From positions 1-64,000 of the IMG/VR virus record IMGVR_UViG_3300034062_004332: a stretch of 64,000 nt of DNA. The stretch is one strand, 5' to 3'. The stretch's first letter is position 1. Each line of letters opens with the position of its first letter. The DNA is from a virus. The notes beneath the pieces are model-generated. The model saw nothing but the letters and a program-made list of their open reading frames with translations. It searched no databases and was not told where the DNA came from. Below are positions 22,316 through 29,693 of this stretch, in pieces. The translations under genes and the position numbers were made by a program.

Positions 22316-23484
22316 ACAAGAAGATCAGTAATGGCTTTAGAGAATCCCTTGGCGATGTGCTCCCAGCGATATTCTTTGCGCTGAGTCAGTGCATAGCACG
22401 CATCGGCAACCTCCTCGTAAGTTTCCTTGTTTGTGTACAGCTCATTCAGGCAGTCAACCACGCTGTCGATATTGACTAGACCGCGCACAACCCCAAGATC
22501 TTTATCCGTCACCCAGGTTGCAATTTCAGCAGTCATCCCTGCGCCGTCCCACAGATCGTGGCATACGGTGTGATTAGGGACTACCTGAGGTTTATGGCAC
22601 CCGGCGTGCTCAAAGCTGACAAGGCCCCAACCTTCGCCATCGGCTGTGTTTAACCCAACGTCCGTGGCGTTATAGATCCGGTTGAGAAGTTCATCCGGCG
22701 GCGCATCTAGATAAGAAATTGAATTTGAGGTCAAGACAAGTCGGTTGAATGGGTCCAAACCGTACCGTTCCATTTCCCTTTGGAACATCGGCATGATGTC
22801 CCAACCTAGATCCTTCAGGCCCATGTGTAGATACAACATGGTATCTGGTTTATCTACGGCAAACTTGGCGAATGCCTGAACCGTCAGATCAATACGTTTT
22901 CTGGGTTGGTTTCTGTTGCCATTGAAGACAATGAATTTGTCTTTGGGGAGACCCAGGCTGTCGCGAGCTTCGTCGCGGGACATGGGTTTGAACCGCTCGC
23001 TGTCAACGCCGTGCGGCAGCACTGCCATTCGCTGCGGATTGATCTTGTGTTTCAGTAGACGCTCCGCACTACCCACGGTGAATGTCGTGGCCAGATCCCA
23101 GTGCTCGATGTTGCGGAGCATATCTGGGTAGTAGGCTTCGCTATCTGTAGGGAAGTAAGCCAGAAACTTAAAGTTGTGCTGCTCTTTCAGGAAGTGAATT
23201 TTCTCCCAAACCTGATTAAGCACCCAGATGTCATTGAGCCCGATAAATACGTCAGGTTGGACCTTAGCTACGATCTCGGGGAGCCGCTGCAGCCCAAATC
23301 GATCCGGCGCGTTCACCGTGGCTGCTGGGTAGATGTCGAACGGATACTCGTGCGGATCCCCGACTGAGTTAATCCCGATTACTGTAACGTCGTGATCTTT
23401 ATGTAGGTGATCTAATACGCTGTGTGTTACTCGCCCGAAGCCGGTATTAGAGCACGCGTCTCCATACCAAAGAACTTTCGCCAT
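22312..23484 (-). CDS. GT4-type glycosyltransferase
   Basis: 390 residues, GT-B fold. N-terminal VLWYGDACSNTGFGRVTHS with the Gly-rich acceptor loop, mid-protein VLPHGVDSERFKPMSRDEAR, donor-site FIVFNGNRNQPRKRIDLTVQ and the E-x7-E region ADGEGWGLVSFEHAGCHKPQ are classical family-4 features. Retaining sugar transfer from a nucleotide sugar is expected. First gene of the reverse-strand pair and divergent from the terminase. Confidence 0.92.
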   Translation of the reverse strand: MAKVLWYGDACSNTGFGRVTHSVLDHLHKDHDVTVIGINSVGDPHEYPFDIYPAATVNAPDRFGLQRLPEIVAKVQPDVFIGLNDIWVLNQVWEKIHFLKEQHNFKFLAYFPTDSEAYYPDMLRNIEHWDLATTFTVGSAERLLKHKINPQRMAVLPHGVDSERFKPMSRDEARDSLGLPKDKFIVFNGNRNQPRKRIDLTVQAFAKFAVDKPDTMLYLHMGLKDLGWDIMPMFQREMERYGLDPFNRLVLTSNSISYLDAPPDELLNRIYNATDVGLNTADGEGWGLVSFEHAGCHKPQVVPNHTVCHDLWDGAGMTAEIATWVTDKDLGVVRGLVNIDSVVDCLNELYTNKETYEEVADACYALTQRKEYRWEHIAKGFSKAITDLLV

Positions 23485-23537
23485 TCGGCTGTAGAATCTC
23501 GATAGAGCTACTATAGCAACACTGTCAGGATATTGAC

Positions 23538-26261
23538 ATGCCGAGTCGGGAATCGTTTGCTTACCGCCGTGGGACTCAGTTTAAAGCAGTTCGTGCGCAG
23601 GAGAGCGCTCCAGTAACCGTAGATAACATCTATGCTAAAGCGGCAAACGACTTCCAGACCTTCTGTACGGTACTGGATAAACCACCCGCTAAGCACATGT
23701 TAGAGTGGCACCAGCACTTAATTACAGGTGAGTCTAATAAGTACTTGCTAGATATTGCAGGACCTAATCTTGACATTTTAAGTCCGCGAGGGCCTCTGCA
23801 TCCAGACACAGAGGTTGCAACTCCCTTGGGCTGGAGGCCACTTAAAAATTTAAATATAGGAGATTTGGTTTACGGGGACGACGGTGAGCCAACAGAAGTT
23901 CTAGATGTAATGTCCTACGGTTCCACAAAGTTATTTGAGGTGACGTTTTCGGATGGAACTTCAATGGTTTGTGATGCGTCGCATCGGTTTGATGTCAGAC
24001 GCATGGGGACAGACCCAAAGGGGACCTACCGTACAATGACTTTGCAGGAGATAAAAGATTTTGTTACTACTGGGATTAAAGGTAACTGGAGGACCGGGAT
24101 TCAGCGCACAGTGCGCCAAGCGTTGCCGGGAGAAACACCGTGGCTAGATACAAGAGGTCACAGCAGGTATCAGGTTCCGGTCACTGCTCCTATTAATTAT
24201 CCAGAAGCTGATTTGCCTCTCCACCCTTATTTAATCGGTGTTCTTCTAGGGGATGGAGGTTTAACAGATAAAACTTCTATAAACCTCACAACTATTGATA
24301 CAGATATAGTTGATTTTATTAATACTATCTTGCCTGAAGATACTATTTTAGTTGAGCGGTCGTATGAATCTCGGAAGTACTCATATCAGTTTCAGACGAC
24401 CCAGGGTGTAAAAAAAACTATTATAGATGGCAGAAGAGGAGGCTTTAAAAAAGAAATTTCTCTACATTTAGAGAACTTGGGTATGCGAGGTAAAGGGGCG
24501 TTAGAGAAGTCTATTCCTAAACAATATTTATATGGGTCTGTGGAGCAGCGTGAATGGCTTCTGCGCGGCCTTATGGATACGGATGGCACACGAATGTCTC
24601 GTAGCCAGCATCAAAGCGATTCTGGTCGCGGAGGGTTAGCGTTCGGTAGCTCTAGCCTACAACTTATTACAGACTTTATAGAGCTTGTACGCTCTTTAGG
24701 TGGTGTTGCGTACTTTAATAAACCATATTATCCTCATTACTTTAAAGGCAAAGAAAAGATTGTAAGTAAAAATTTAGCTTATAGATGCAGCTTTGCATTG
24801 CCTGCTGACATCAAGCCGTTTTTCTGCAAACGTAAGTCTGACGCTTATAAGGGTCCAGTATCTTCTAGATCTAATCGAGGTGTCGTTCGATCGATTATAG
24901 ACATTAAACCGTGCGGGGAGAGCCCTGTAATGTGTATCCGCGTGGCTAATCCAAAAGAACGTTTCGTTATAAAAGATTATGTAGTTAGTAAAAATAGCGC
25001 CAAATCTACGGTCTTGAATTTATTTACTGCATGGATTATTGGGAGGCACACCAGCGCTCAGTTGCCTCTACAGATTATTTACGTTTCGTACAACATCAAT
25101 ACGGCTATACCGAAGAGTCGGATTATCAAGCAGATCATCGACTCTGTTGAGTTCAAGAAGGTATTCCCTCGTGTAAAACTCAAGACGGGGATGCAGTCAG
25201 ACGTTGGCTGGTCAATTGATTTTGAGTACGCTGGTATCCCTCGCGTAGGTGATGAAGAATTTACTCTAAGAGCTGCAGGATTAAGAGGATCAATTACATC
25301 AAAAAGGGCTCACCTTGTTATTATAGATGACCCGATCAAGTCAAGTACCGACATTAAGAACCCTATTATTAGAGAAGAGATGAATAACAACTGGTCTTCT
25401 GTGATCTCTCCAATTATTTTTGAAGGTGGACGCTCTATATGTCTAGGGACGCGCTTCCACCCACTCGATATTCACAAAACTCTCTTCGTGGAGTCTAAGG
25501 GCTGGAAGCAGGTTACGCAAGAGGCTTTGACCTATGACAACCATGGTAATGCGATCAGTTACTGGCCCGAGCAGTGGTCTGTGAGCTACCTGCAACAGCA
25601 GAAGGAGCTGGACCCCGTGGCTTTTGCCTTCCAGTATCAACAGCAGCCCGTACTAACCTCTGATTTGATCGTTTCGCCTGAGTTGCTTGTCAAAGGTGAG
25701 GTAGTTACAGAGTTTGATTCGCTAGCGGTCGGCATTGACTTGTCGGCCAGCAGGAATGAAACCAGCGACTACACGGCTTTCGTGTTGGGCGGACGGCTCA
25801 AAGATATGTACTACATAATCGACGCGCACCAGTGTCGAAGTATCGGCAACTTAGAGAAGATTGATTTATTGTGTGACATGTTATTAGAGTGGGGGATTTT
25901 GGTTAAACAGGACAACATCTATGCACCTACATACTCCACGGTGACACTCGTGGTCGAATCCGTGGCGTATCAGGCGTCCTTGGCAGCGGACATCAAACGG
26001 GTCTTAATTAACGAGCGCGAATTGACGAATTTAAATATCCATGAAGTCAAAGGGTTCCGGGGCGACAAGCTGTCGCGTTTCCGAGGTACACTTGGTATCC
26101 TTGAACACAAGAAGGTGGTGTTTAACAAATATCGCAAGTTTGATGCGCTATTTGAACAGTTGATTAATGTGGGTGCTACGTCTCACGATGACTTACTGGA
26201 TGCTTACACACACCTGATCACGTTCCTTCAGCGTCGCGGTAGTTTTTCGATCGAATACTGA
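23538..26261 (+). CDS. terL: Large terminase subunit with intein
   Basis: 907-residue precursor. Residues 86-486 are an intein; the exteins join as SPRG|SAKST, restoring the ATPase P-loop. After the intein come LVIIDDPIKSSTD (Walker B) and VGIDLSASRNETSDYTAFVL (first Asp of the RNase-H-like nuclease) and a C-terminal HDDLLDAYTH with the final acidic residues. The spliced protein of ~506 residues has normal length. It cuts and pumps DNA into the prohead. A TAGAAT and a CTATAG sequence lie ~40 bases upstream. Confidence 0.95.
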   Translation: MPSRESFAYRRGTQFKAVRAQESAPVTVDNIYAKAANDFQTFCTVLDKPPAKHMLEWHQHLITGESNKYLLDIAGPNLDILSPRGPLHPDTEVATPLGWRPLKNLNIGDLVYGDDGEPTEVLDVMSYGSTKLFEVTFSDGTSMVCDASHRFDVRRMGTDPKGTYRTMTLQEIKDFVTTGIKGNWRTGIQRTVRQALPGETPWLDTRGHSRYQVPVTAPINYPEADLPLHPYLIGVLLGDGGLTDKTSINLTTIDTDIVDFINTILPEDTILVERSYESRKYSYQFQTTQGVKKTIIDGRRGGFKKEISLHLENLGMRGKGALEKSIPKQYLYGSVEQREWLLRGLMDTDGTRMSRSQHQSDSGRGGLAFGSSSLQLITDFIELVRSLGGVAYFNKPYYPHYFKGKEKIVSKNLAYRCSFALPADIKPFFCKRKSDAYKGPVSSRSNRGVVRSIIDIKPCGESPVMCIRVANPKERFVIKDYVVSKNSAKSTVLNLFTAWIIGRHTSAQLPLQIIYVSYNINTAIPKSRIIKQIIDSVEFKKVFPRVKLKTGMQSDVGWSIDFEYAGIPRVGDEEFTLRAAGLRGSITSKRAHLVIIDDPIKSSTDIKNPIIREEMNNNWSSVISPIIFEGGRSICLGTRFHPLDIHKTLFVESKGWKQVTQEALTYDNHGNAISYWPEQWSVSYLQQQKELDPVAFAFQYQQQPVLTSDLIVSPELLVKGEVVTEFDSLAVGIDLSASRNETSDYTAFVLGGRLKDMYYIIDAHQCRSIGNLEKIDLLCDMLLEWGILVKQDNIYAPTYSTVTLVVESVAYQASLAADIKRVLINERELTNLNIHEVKGFRGDKLSRFRGTLGILEHKKVVFNKYRKFDALFEQLINVGATSHDDLLDAYTHLITFLQRRGSFSIEY
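23793..24995 (+). mobile_element. TerL intein with LAGLIDADG endonuclease, class 3-like
   Basis: 401 residues between SPRG and SAKST. Splicing block A: PLHPDTEVATPLGWRPLKNL, starting with Pro instead of Cys/Ser. Block B: DGTSMVCDASHRFDV. Endonuclease motifs: LIGVLLGDGG and WLLRGLMDTDG. Block F: ESPVMCIRVANPKERFVIKD with an internal Cys. C-terminus VVSKN then Ser, i.e. Lys in place of the usual penultimate His. Non-nucleophilic first residue plus block-F Cys match class 3 inteins, but the Trp and Thr of their WCT triad appear as Phe and Ser. DNA is AT-richer than the exteins. Confidence 0.92.
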
Positions 26262-26262
26262 A

Positions 26263-27135
26263 ATGCGTTCAATCTGGGTTGCGATCACGGCGTTCCGTCC
26301 TATGGGGCGCCTCTCGGTTTTGTTGGACACTGTTTCACAGTACACTTCGTTTCCTTTTAAGGTTACTGTATGCGTTTATATTGATTACGACTCTCAGGGT
26401 GACTTAGAGTTCTTAGAGAGGTCTCTTGGTCTTTTCAAGAATCTGGATGTACAAGTTAAGGTTGCAAGCCCCGGTTACGAAGGCTGGTATTTGACTTGGG
26501 CGCATAAGACTGATTTAGCTTTAGAGATACTTAATCGACGGCATGACTTTTACATATACCAAGAAAATGATATGACACTGACTTTAGATAACTTCAACTA
26601 CTGGTTGGCGTGGAATCCACGGTTGTCTGATCTGGGGTTCGAGCCCGGCTTTGTTCGGTATGAAGAGTACAACGGACTTAAAGTTCCTTTCGACAATCAC
26701 TATGAATACTCGCTTATTGGCAAGACTCCTAATGTCTGGTCTGACGTAGGATTTACGGTGCCAAAAATATTAGTAGTTGATCATGAAGTTAGTGTATTTG
26801 TACAGGCAGCTAATCCGTATTATGGAGCGATGATTTTAAATCAAGCAGACGGTGAGAAATATATTCGCTCGGATAGCTACGATCCTCAGAAGAGTTACGA
26901 GCGGATTGGGATCCGAAACTGGCCTATTGCGGATCGGAGTTCTATGGGTTTGGCGTTTGAAGGCGTGCCTAATGGGTGTGAGCATCGTCGCTGCGTCCCT
27001 CTAGTCAAAAAAGATGGAAAGTATACGCTCAAACCGTCGAGTTTGATTAAACATAACGACTATAAATACGCCCCAGAGTTAAACAGAAAAGGGGTTAAAG
27101 TTATGGACTATACAGATATGTTTGTTTTACGGTGA
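26263..27135 (+). CDS. GT-A type glycosyltransferase
   Basis: 290 residues. N-terminus IWVAITAFRPMGRLSVLLDT with beta-strand VTVCVYIDYDSQ; the diphosphate-metal site is FYIYQENDMTLTLDNFNYWL (END in place of DxD); a Trp/Tyr-rich C-terminal half follows. Acceptor unknown. It starts one base after the terminase stop and overlaps the next short gene by four bases, so it is expressed with packaging genes, consistent with virion glycosylation. Confidence 0.75.
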   Translation: MRSIWVAITAFRPMGRLSVLLDTVSQYTSFPFKVTVCVYIDYDSQGDLEFLERSLGLFKNLDVQVKVASPGYEGWYLTWAHKTDLALEILNRRHDFYIYQENDMTLTLDNFNYWLAWNPRLSDLGFEPGFVRYEEYNGLKVPFDNHYEYSLIGKTPNVWSDVGFTVPKILVVDHEVSVFVQAANPYYGAMILNQADGEKYIRSDSYDPQKSYERIGIRNWPIADRSSMGLAFEGVPNGCEHRRCVPLVKKDGKYTLKPSSLIKHNDYKYAPELNRKGVKVMDYTDMFVLR

Positions 27136-27284
27136 AACTTTCACGAGGTGCAGAGTACGTAAAAGTCTGCTATATTCTCGATGGCCTCAACTGCACTCAA
27201 GTGCTCAAAAGGCCCGACGCATATCTGTTACGCAAGTATTTAGCTAAGCATGACGGAACAATCTACTGGTTCAATGCAGCCTAA
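27132..27284 (+). CDS. Short hypothetical protein (50 aa), GTG start
   Basis: Unlisted ORF beginning MKLSRGAEYVKVCYILDGLN and ending HDGTIYWFNAA, with helix TQVLKRPDAYLLRKYLAKHD between. Its GTGA start overlaps the preceding stop and its end overlaps the next gene by 35 bases. The pattern suggests a compact helix-turn-helix-like or strand-helix domain, but no family is recognised. Confidence 0.5.
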   Translation: MKLSRGAEYVKVCYILDGLNCTQVLKRPDAYLLRKYLAKHDGTIYWFNAA

Positions 27285-27555
27285 TGATCTGACTGGCGTT
27301 CTTGACGAGCGTGGCAGTCGGTACGGAAGTTTTCGCGGCCACGCTGAAGTGACTCAACGGCTAAAAGAAGTCTTCTGGGAGGAACTGGCAAAGAGAAATA
27401 AAAAGTTAGATGCTGATCAAATGGAAGCTCTGGAAATGATCATGCACAAAATTGGTCGGATCATAAATGGTGACGCTAATTATGATGACTCTTGGAGGGA
27501 TATTGCAGGGTACGCCATGTTAGTTTGTGATCGTTTGAACGGAGTCATTCGCTAG
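27250..27555 (+). CDS. DUF6378-like phage protein
   Basis: 101 residues. LDERGSRYGSFRGHAEVTQR and MEALEMIMHKIGRIINGDAN followed by YDDSWRDIAGYAMLVCDRL match the conserved phage family DUF6378 (RYGxFxxHA; ALxMIxxKIxRIxxG; DSWxDIAGYxxL). Biochemical role unknown to me; the His/Asp/Glu pattern resembles MazG-like nucleotide hydrolases but that is only a thought. Confidence 0.8.
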   Translation: MTEQSTGSMQPNDLTGVLDERGSRYGSFRGHAEVTQRLKEVFWEELAKRNKKLDADQMEALEMIMHKIGRIINGDANYDDSWRDIAGYAMLVCDRLNGVIR

Positions 27556-27575
27556 TACAATCCTGGCGTTTAGGC

Positions 27576-27581
27576 TAGACT
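27576..27581 (+). promoter_or_regulatory. TAGACT box before 27602 gene
   Basis: GGCTAGACTTACAG; 20 bases between box and ATG. Shares TAGACTTA with boxes at 32428, 40021 and 59072. Confidence 0.5.
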
Positions 27582-27601
27582 TACAGAAATAGTTTTTTGA
27601 T

Positions 27602-27895
27602 ATGGATCTTCGAGCGTTTGGTGGGGTTTATCCGTATCGAGCTGAAGTTCCGTACGCTAGCGGTTTTGGGTTTGTTCCAGATCCTACGGGAGCGAGCGGC
27701 GTTAAGTTTGCTGCGTGTAGAGCCTTGTTTATAGAAGCCAAATCCAGTGGAGCAAAAGGTTTTCTCGCTGTGCAGCTCTCTGATGCTCCAGGTCAGGTTT
27801 TGCGGGCAGATCATCTCATAGGAGACACGATTTACCCTATATCTTGTACAGCTGTCTCCAGTGGAGACGTTGAAGGCGTTTTTGTGCTCTACTGA
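27602..27895 (+). CDS. Hypothetical small beta-rich protein
   Basis: 97 residues: Gly/Ala/Tyr-rich with alternating hydrophobic positions (GFLAVQLSDAPGQVLRADHL). Looks like a compact beta-sandwich such as a capsid decoration or fibre domain; no family recognised. First gene of a small operon (TGATGG junction with the next). Confidence 0.6.
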   Translation: MDLRAFGGVYPYRAEVPYASGFGFVPDPTGASGVKFAACRALFIEAKSSGAKGFLAVQLSDAPGQVLRADHLIGDTIYPISCTAVSSGDVEGVFVLY

Positions 27896-28122
27896 TGGCT
27901 GAGATCGCTAAAAAACGAGATCCTCAGAAGTGGGCACGGGCCAAAGCTAAGGCTCGGGCCAAACTTGGCGGCCACAGTGCGCGAGCTATGCAGCTTGCGA
28001 CTAAATACTATAAAGATATGGGTGGGTCCTACGAAGGTAAAAAGTCTTCTAAGAACCGTCTGTCTAGATGGAGTGATGAAAAATGGGAAACTCGTGAAGA
28101 ATACGAGAAGTCCGATAAGTGA
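27895..28122 (+). CDS. DUF5872-like basic protein
   Basis: 75 residues, very basic. KKRDPQKWARAKAKARAKLG and HSARAMQLATKYYKDMGGSY then KGKKSS-like NRLSRWSDEKWETRE match DUF5872, a short domain found in phages and large DNA viruses (DPxKW; HSARAMQxAxxxYK; SLxxWxxxxWxT). Function unknown; charge suggests nucleic-acid binding in the particle. Overlaps its neighbours by one and four bases. Confidence 0.85.
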   Translation: MAEIAKKRDPQKWARAKAKARAKLGGHSARAMQLATKYYKDMGGSYEGKKSSKNRLSRWSDEKWETREEYEKSDK

Positions 28123-28556
28123 GTTCCGTGGAGCACTCTGATTCTCTAAAGCCAAAGCTGTTTCTAGAGAAAACAGTAACGACTTTGGTTGAGAGCTGCC
28201 CCACGGCCACCGTGGACATTGAAGAGAACATCAAAAACCGAAATTGGACAATCGATAAGTTCAAATACGGTCCCTTGAACCCGGATTATCCCGATCCTGG
28301 TTTTTGGGAGGCTAAAGCAAACATGTGGAACACAGATATTGATCATGCGATGTCAGCTCGCTGCGGAAACTGTGCGGCCTTCGATCAGTCTCCGCGAGTT
28401 TTAGAGTGCATTATGGAGGGAATTAATGAAAATCGCGCTGCTCATCCCGAAGACGTAATGGAGTTAGCCGATCTTGGATACTGTCAGTTATTTAAATTCA
28501 AGTGCGCGGCTAAGCGCAGTTGCGACGCGTGGGTTCACGGAGGCCCGATTCAGTAA
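28119..28556 (+). CDS. Conserved phage four-Cys (HiPIP-like) protein
   Basis: 145 residues, GTG start. The first 80 residues are polar; then RCGNCAAFDQSPRVLEC and GYCQLFKFKCAAKRSCDAW provide CxxC, C, C and further Cys. The sequence GYCxxxxFKCxxxRxCxxW is widespread in tailed phages of aquatic bacteria. An iron-sulfur or zinc site of HiPIP type is inferred. Third occurrence of such a module in this window. Confidence 0.8.
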   Translation: MSSVEHSDSLKPKLFLEKTVTTLVESCPTATVDIEENIKNRNWTIDKFKYGPLNPDYPDPGFWEAKANMWNTDIDHAMSARCGNCAAFDQSPRVLECIMEGINENRAAHPEDVMELADLGYCQLFKFKCAAKRSCDAWVHGGPIQ

Positions 28557-28774
28557 TGGCAGATTTAGCTAGAGAAAAAGGGCGCACTGAGCGGTATTTA
28601 CCCCGTGCGGCTTGGGCGCAGCTCAGCCCAGAGGAGCGTAGAGCCACAGACGAGAAGAAAAAGCAGGCCACGCGTGGTGACAAACCCGTGAATACGAGGG
28701 TTTCGAACACGGAAGCGGCGAAAGAAGCGAGACGTAAGGCTTCTTTGTACGCGGCTCGCAAGAAATCCGACTGA
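28556..28774 (+). CDS. Small basic protein with KGRTERYLP motif
   Basis: 72 residues from the ATG that overlaps the preceding stop (TAATG); the open frame upstream is not used. AREKGRTERYLPRAAWAQLS and PEERRATDEKKKQATRG are of a type I recall beside DUF5872 domains in phages and large viruses. Strongly basic; probably DNA- or RNA-binding. Ends the operon that starts at 27602. Confidence 0.7.
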   Translation: MADLAREKGRTERYLPRAAWAQLSPEERRATDEKKKQATRGDKPVNTRVSNTEAAKEARRKASLYAARKKSD

Positions 28775-28826
28775 TTTGGCCTAGAGAGCAGTTGTGTATT
28801 AGCATAGTGTCAGCTTTGAGCGGCTG

Positions 28827-29672
28827 ATGCTTTTCGATTGCTTCCTGTATTTCAATGAAAAGGAGCTTCTTGAGCTTCGCTATGAGATTTTAAAGGACGT
28901 TGTAGACGGTTTTATCATCACAGACGCAAACAGAACGTTTAAAGGCGACCCAAAACCGTTCACTTGCGTAGAAACTCTGCGTGAGTTGGGCATTCCTGAG
29001 GACAAAGTGCAGGTTTTGCACGTTGAGCTGCCCTCTAAAGAGGATATTTTGAACCCGTGGGTGCGGGAATACGCTCAGCGAGACGCTTTGGCGGTCGGAA
29101 TGCGTATGACTCCCCCCGATTCGGTGTTTTTCTTCAGTGATGTTGATGAGATTCCCCGACCGGATTCTCTTTTAGAGGCTGTAGAGCTGGCAAAACAGAG
29201 TCCAGAGCGCTGTGTTCGGCTGTCAATGCCGATGTTTTATGGTCGGGCCGATTTGCGAGTCATAAATCCTGATGGCAAGCCTGATGAAGCACCGAATAAC
29301 TGGATTTGTGGCACTGTTGTACTTCATCAGCACCTAGAGCAGAGTCTTTCGCAGATTCGAATGAACGTAAACGATATTGTTGTCGGTGATTGCGATGCTG
29401 GGTGGCACTTTTCTTGGATGGGGGACGCCGAACGGTTGAAAACTAAGGTGCAGTCGTTCTCCCACTGCTATGACGACATCCCAAACTCCGTGGCTCCGGC
29501 CAACAGCAAAGAAATGCTAGATTTTATGGATTCATACAGAGCTACTGCGGGCGCTACAGATCCTTTGGGGCGTACAGATCATATTTTGATCGATTACCCG
29601 CATGAGTCTTTGCCTCCTGAGCTGTTTAGAATAGATCGAGTCAGAAGCTTCCTGCTTCCGGCTTCGAATTGA
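28827..29672 (+). CDS. GT17-like glycosyltransferase
   Basis: 281 residues. The start MLFDCFLYFNEKELLELRYE and DVVDGFIITDANRTFKGDPK followed by VFFFSDVDEIPRPDSLLEAV match family 17 (beta-1,4-N-acetylglucosaminyltransferase-like): FNE-x-xLLxxR, VDxFxIxE/D, and DVDEIP as metal site. Later HFSWMG and IDYPHESLP agree. It would add a sugar to an existing glycan. Lies directly before the portal gene. Confidence 0.88.
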   Translation: MLFDCFLYFNEKELLELRYEILKDVVDGFIITDANRTFKGDPKPFTCVETLRELGIPEDKVQVLHVELPSKEDILNPWVREYAQRDALAVGMRMTPPDSVFFFSDVDEIPRPDSLLEAVELAKQSPERCVRLSMPMFYGRADLRVINPDGKPDEAPNNWICGTVVLHQHLEQSLSQIRMNVNDIVVGDCDAGWHFSWMGDAERLKTKVQSFSHCYDDIPNSVAPANSKEMLDFMDSYRATAGATDPLGRTDHILIDYPHESLPPELFRIDRVRSFLLPASN

Positions 29673-29693
29673 CGGTAAACGGGTCTAGATCTA

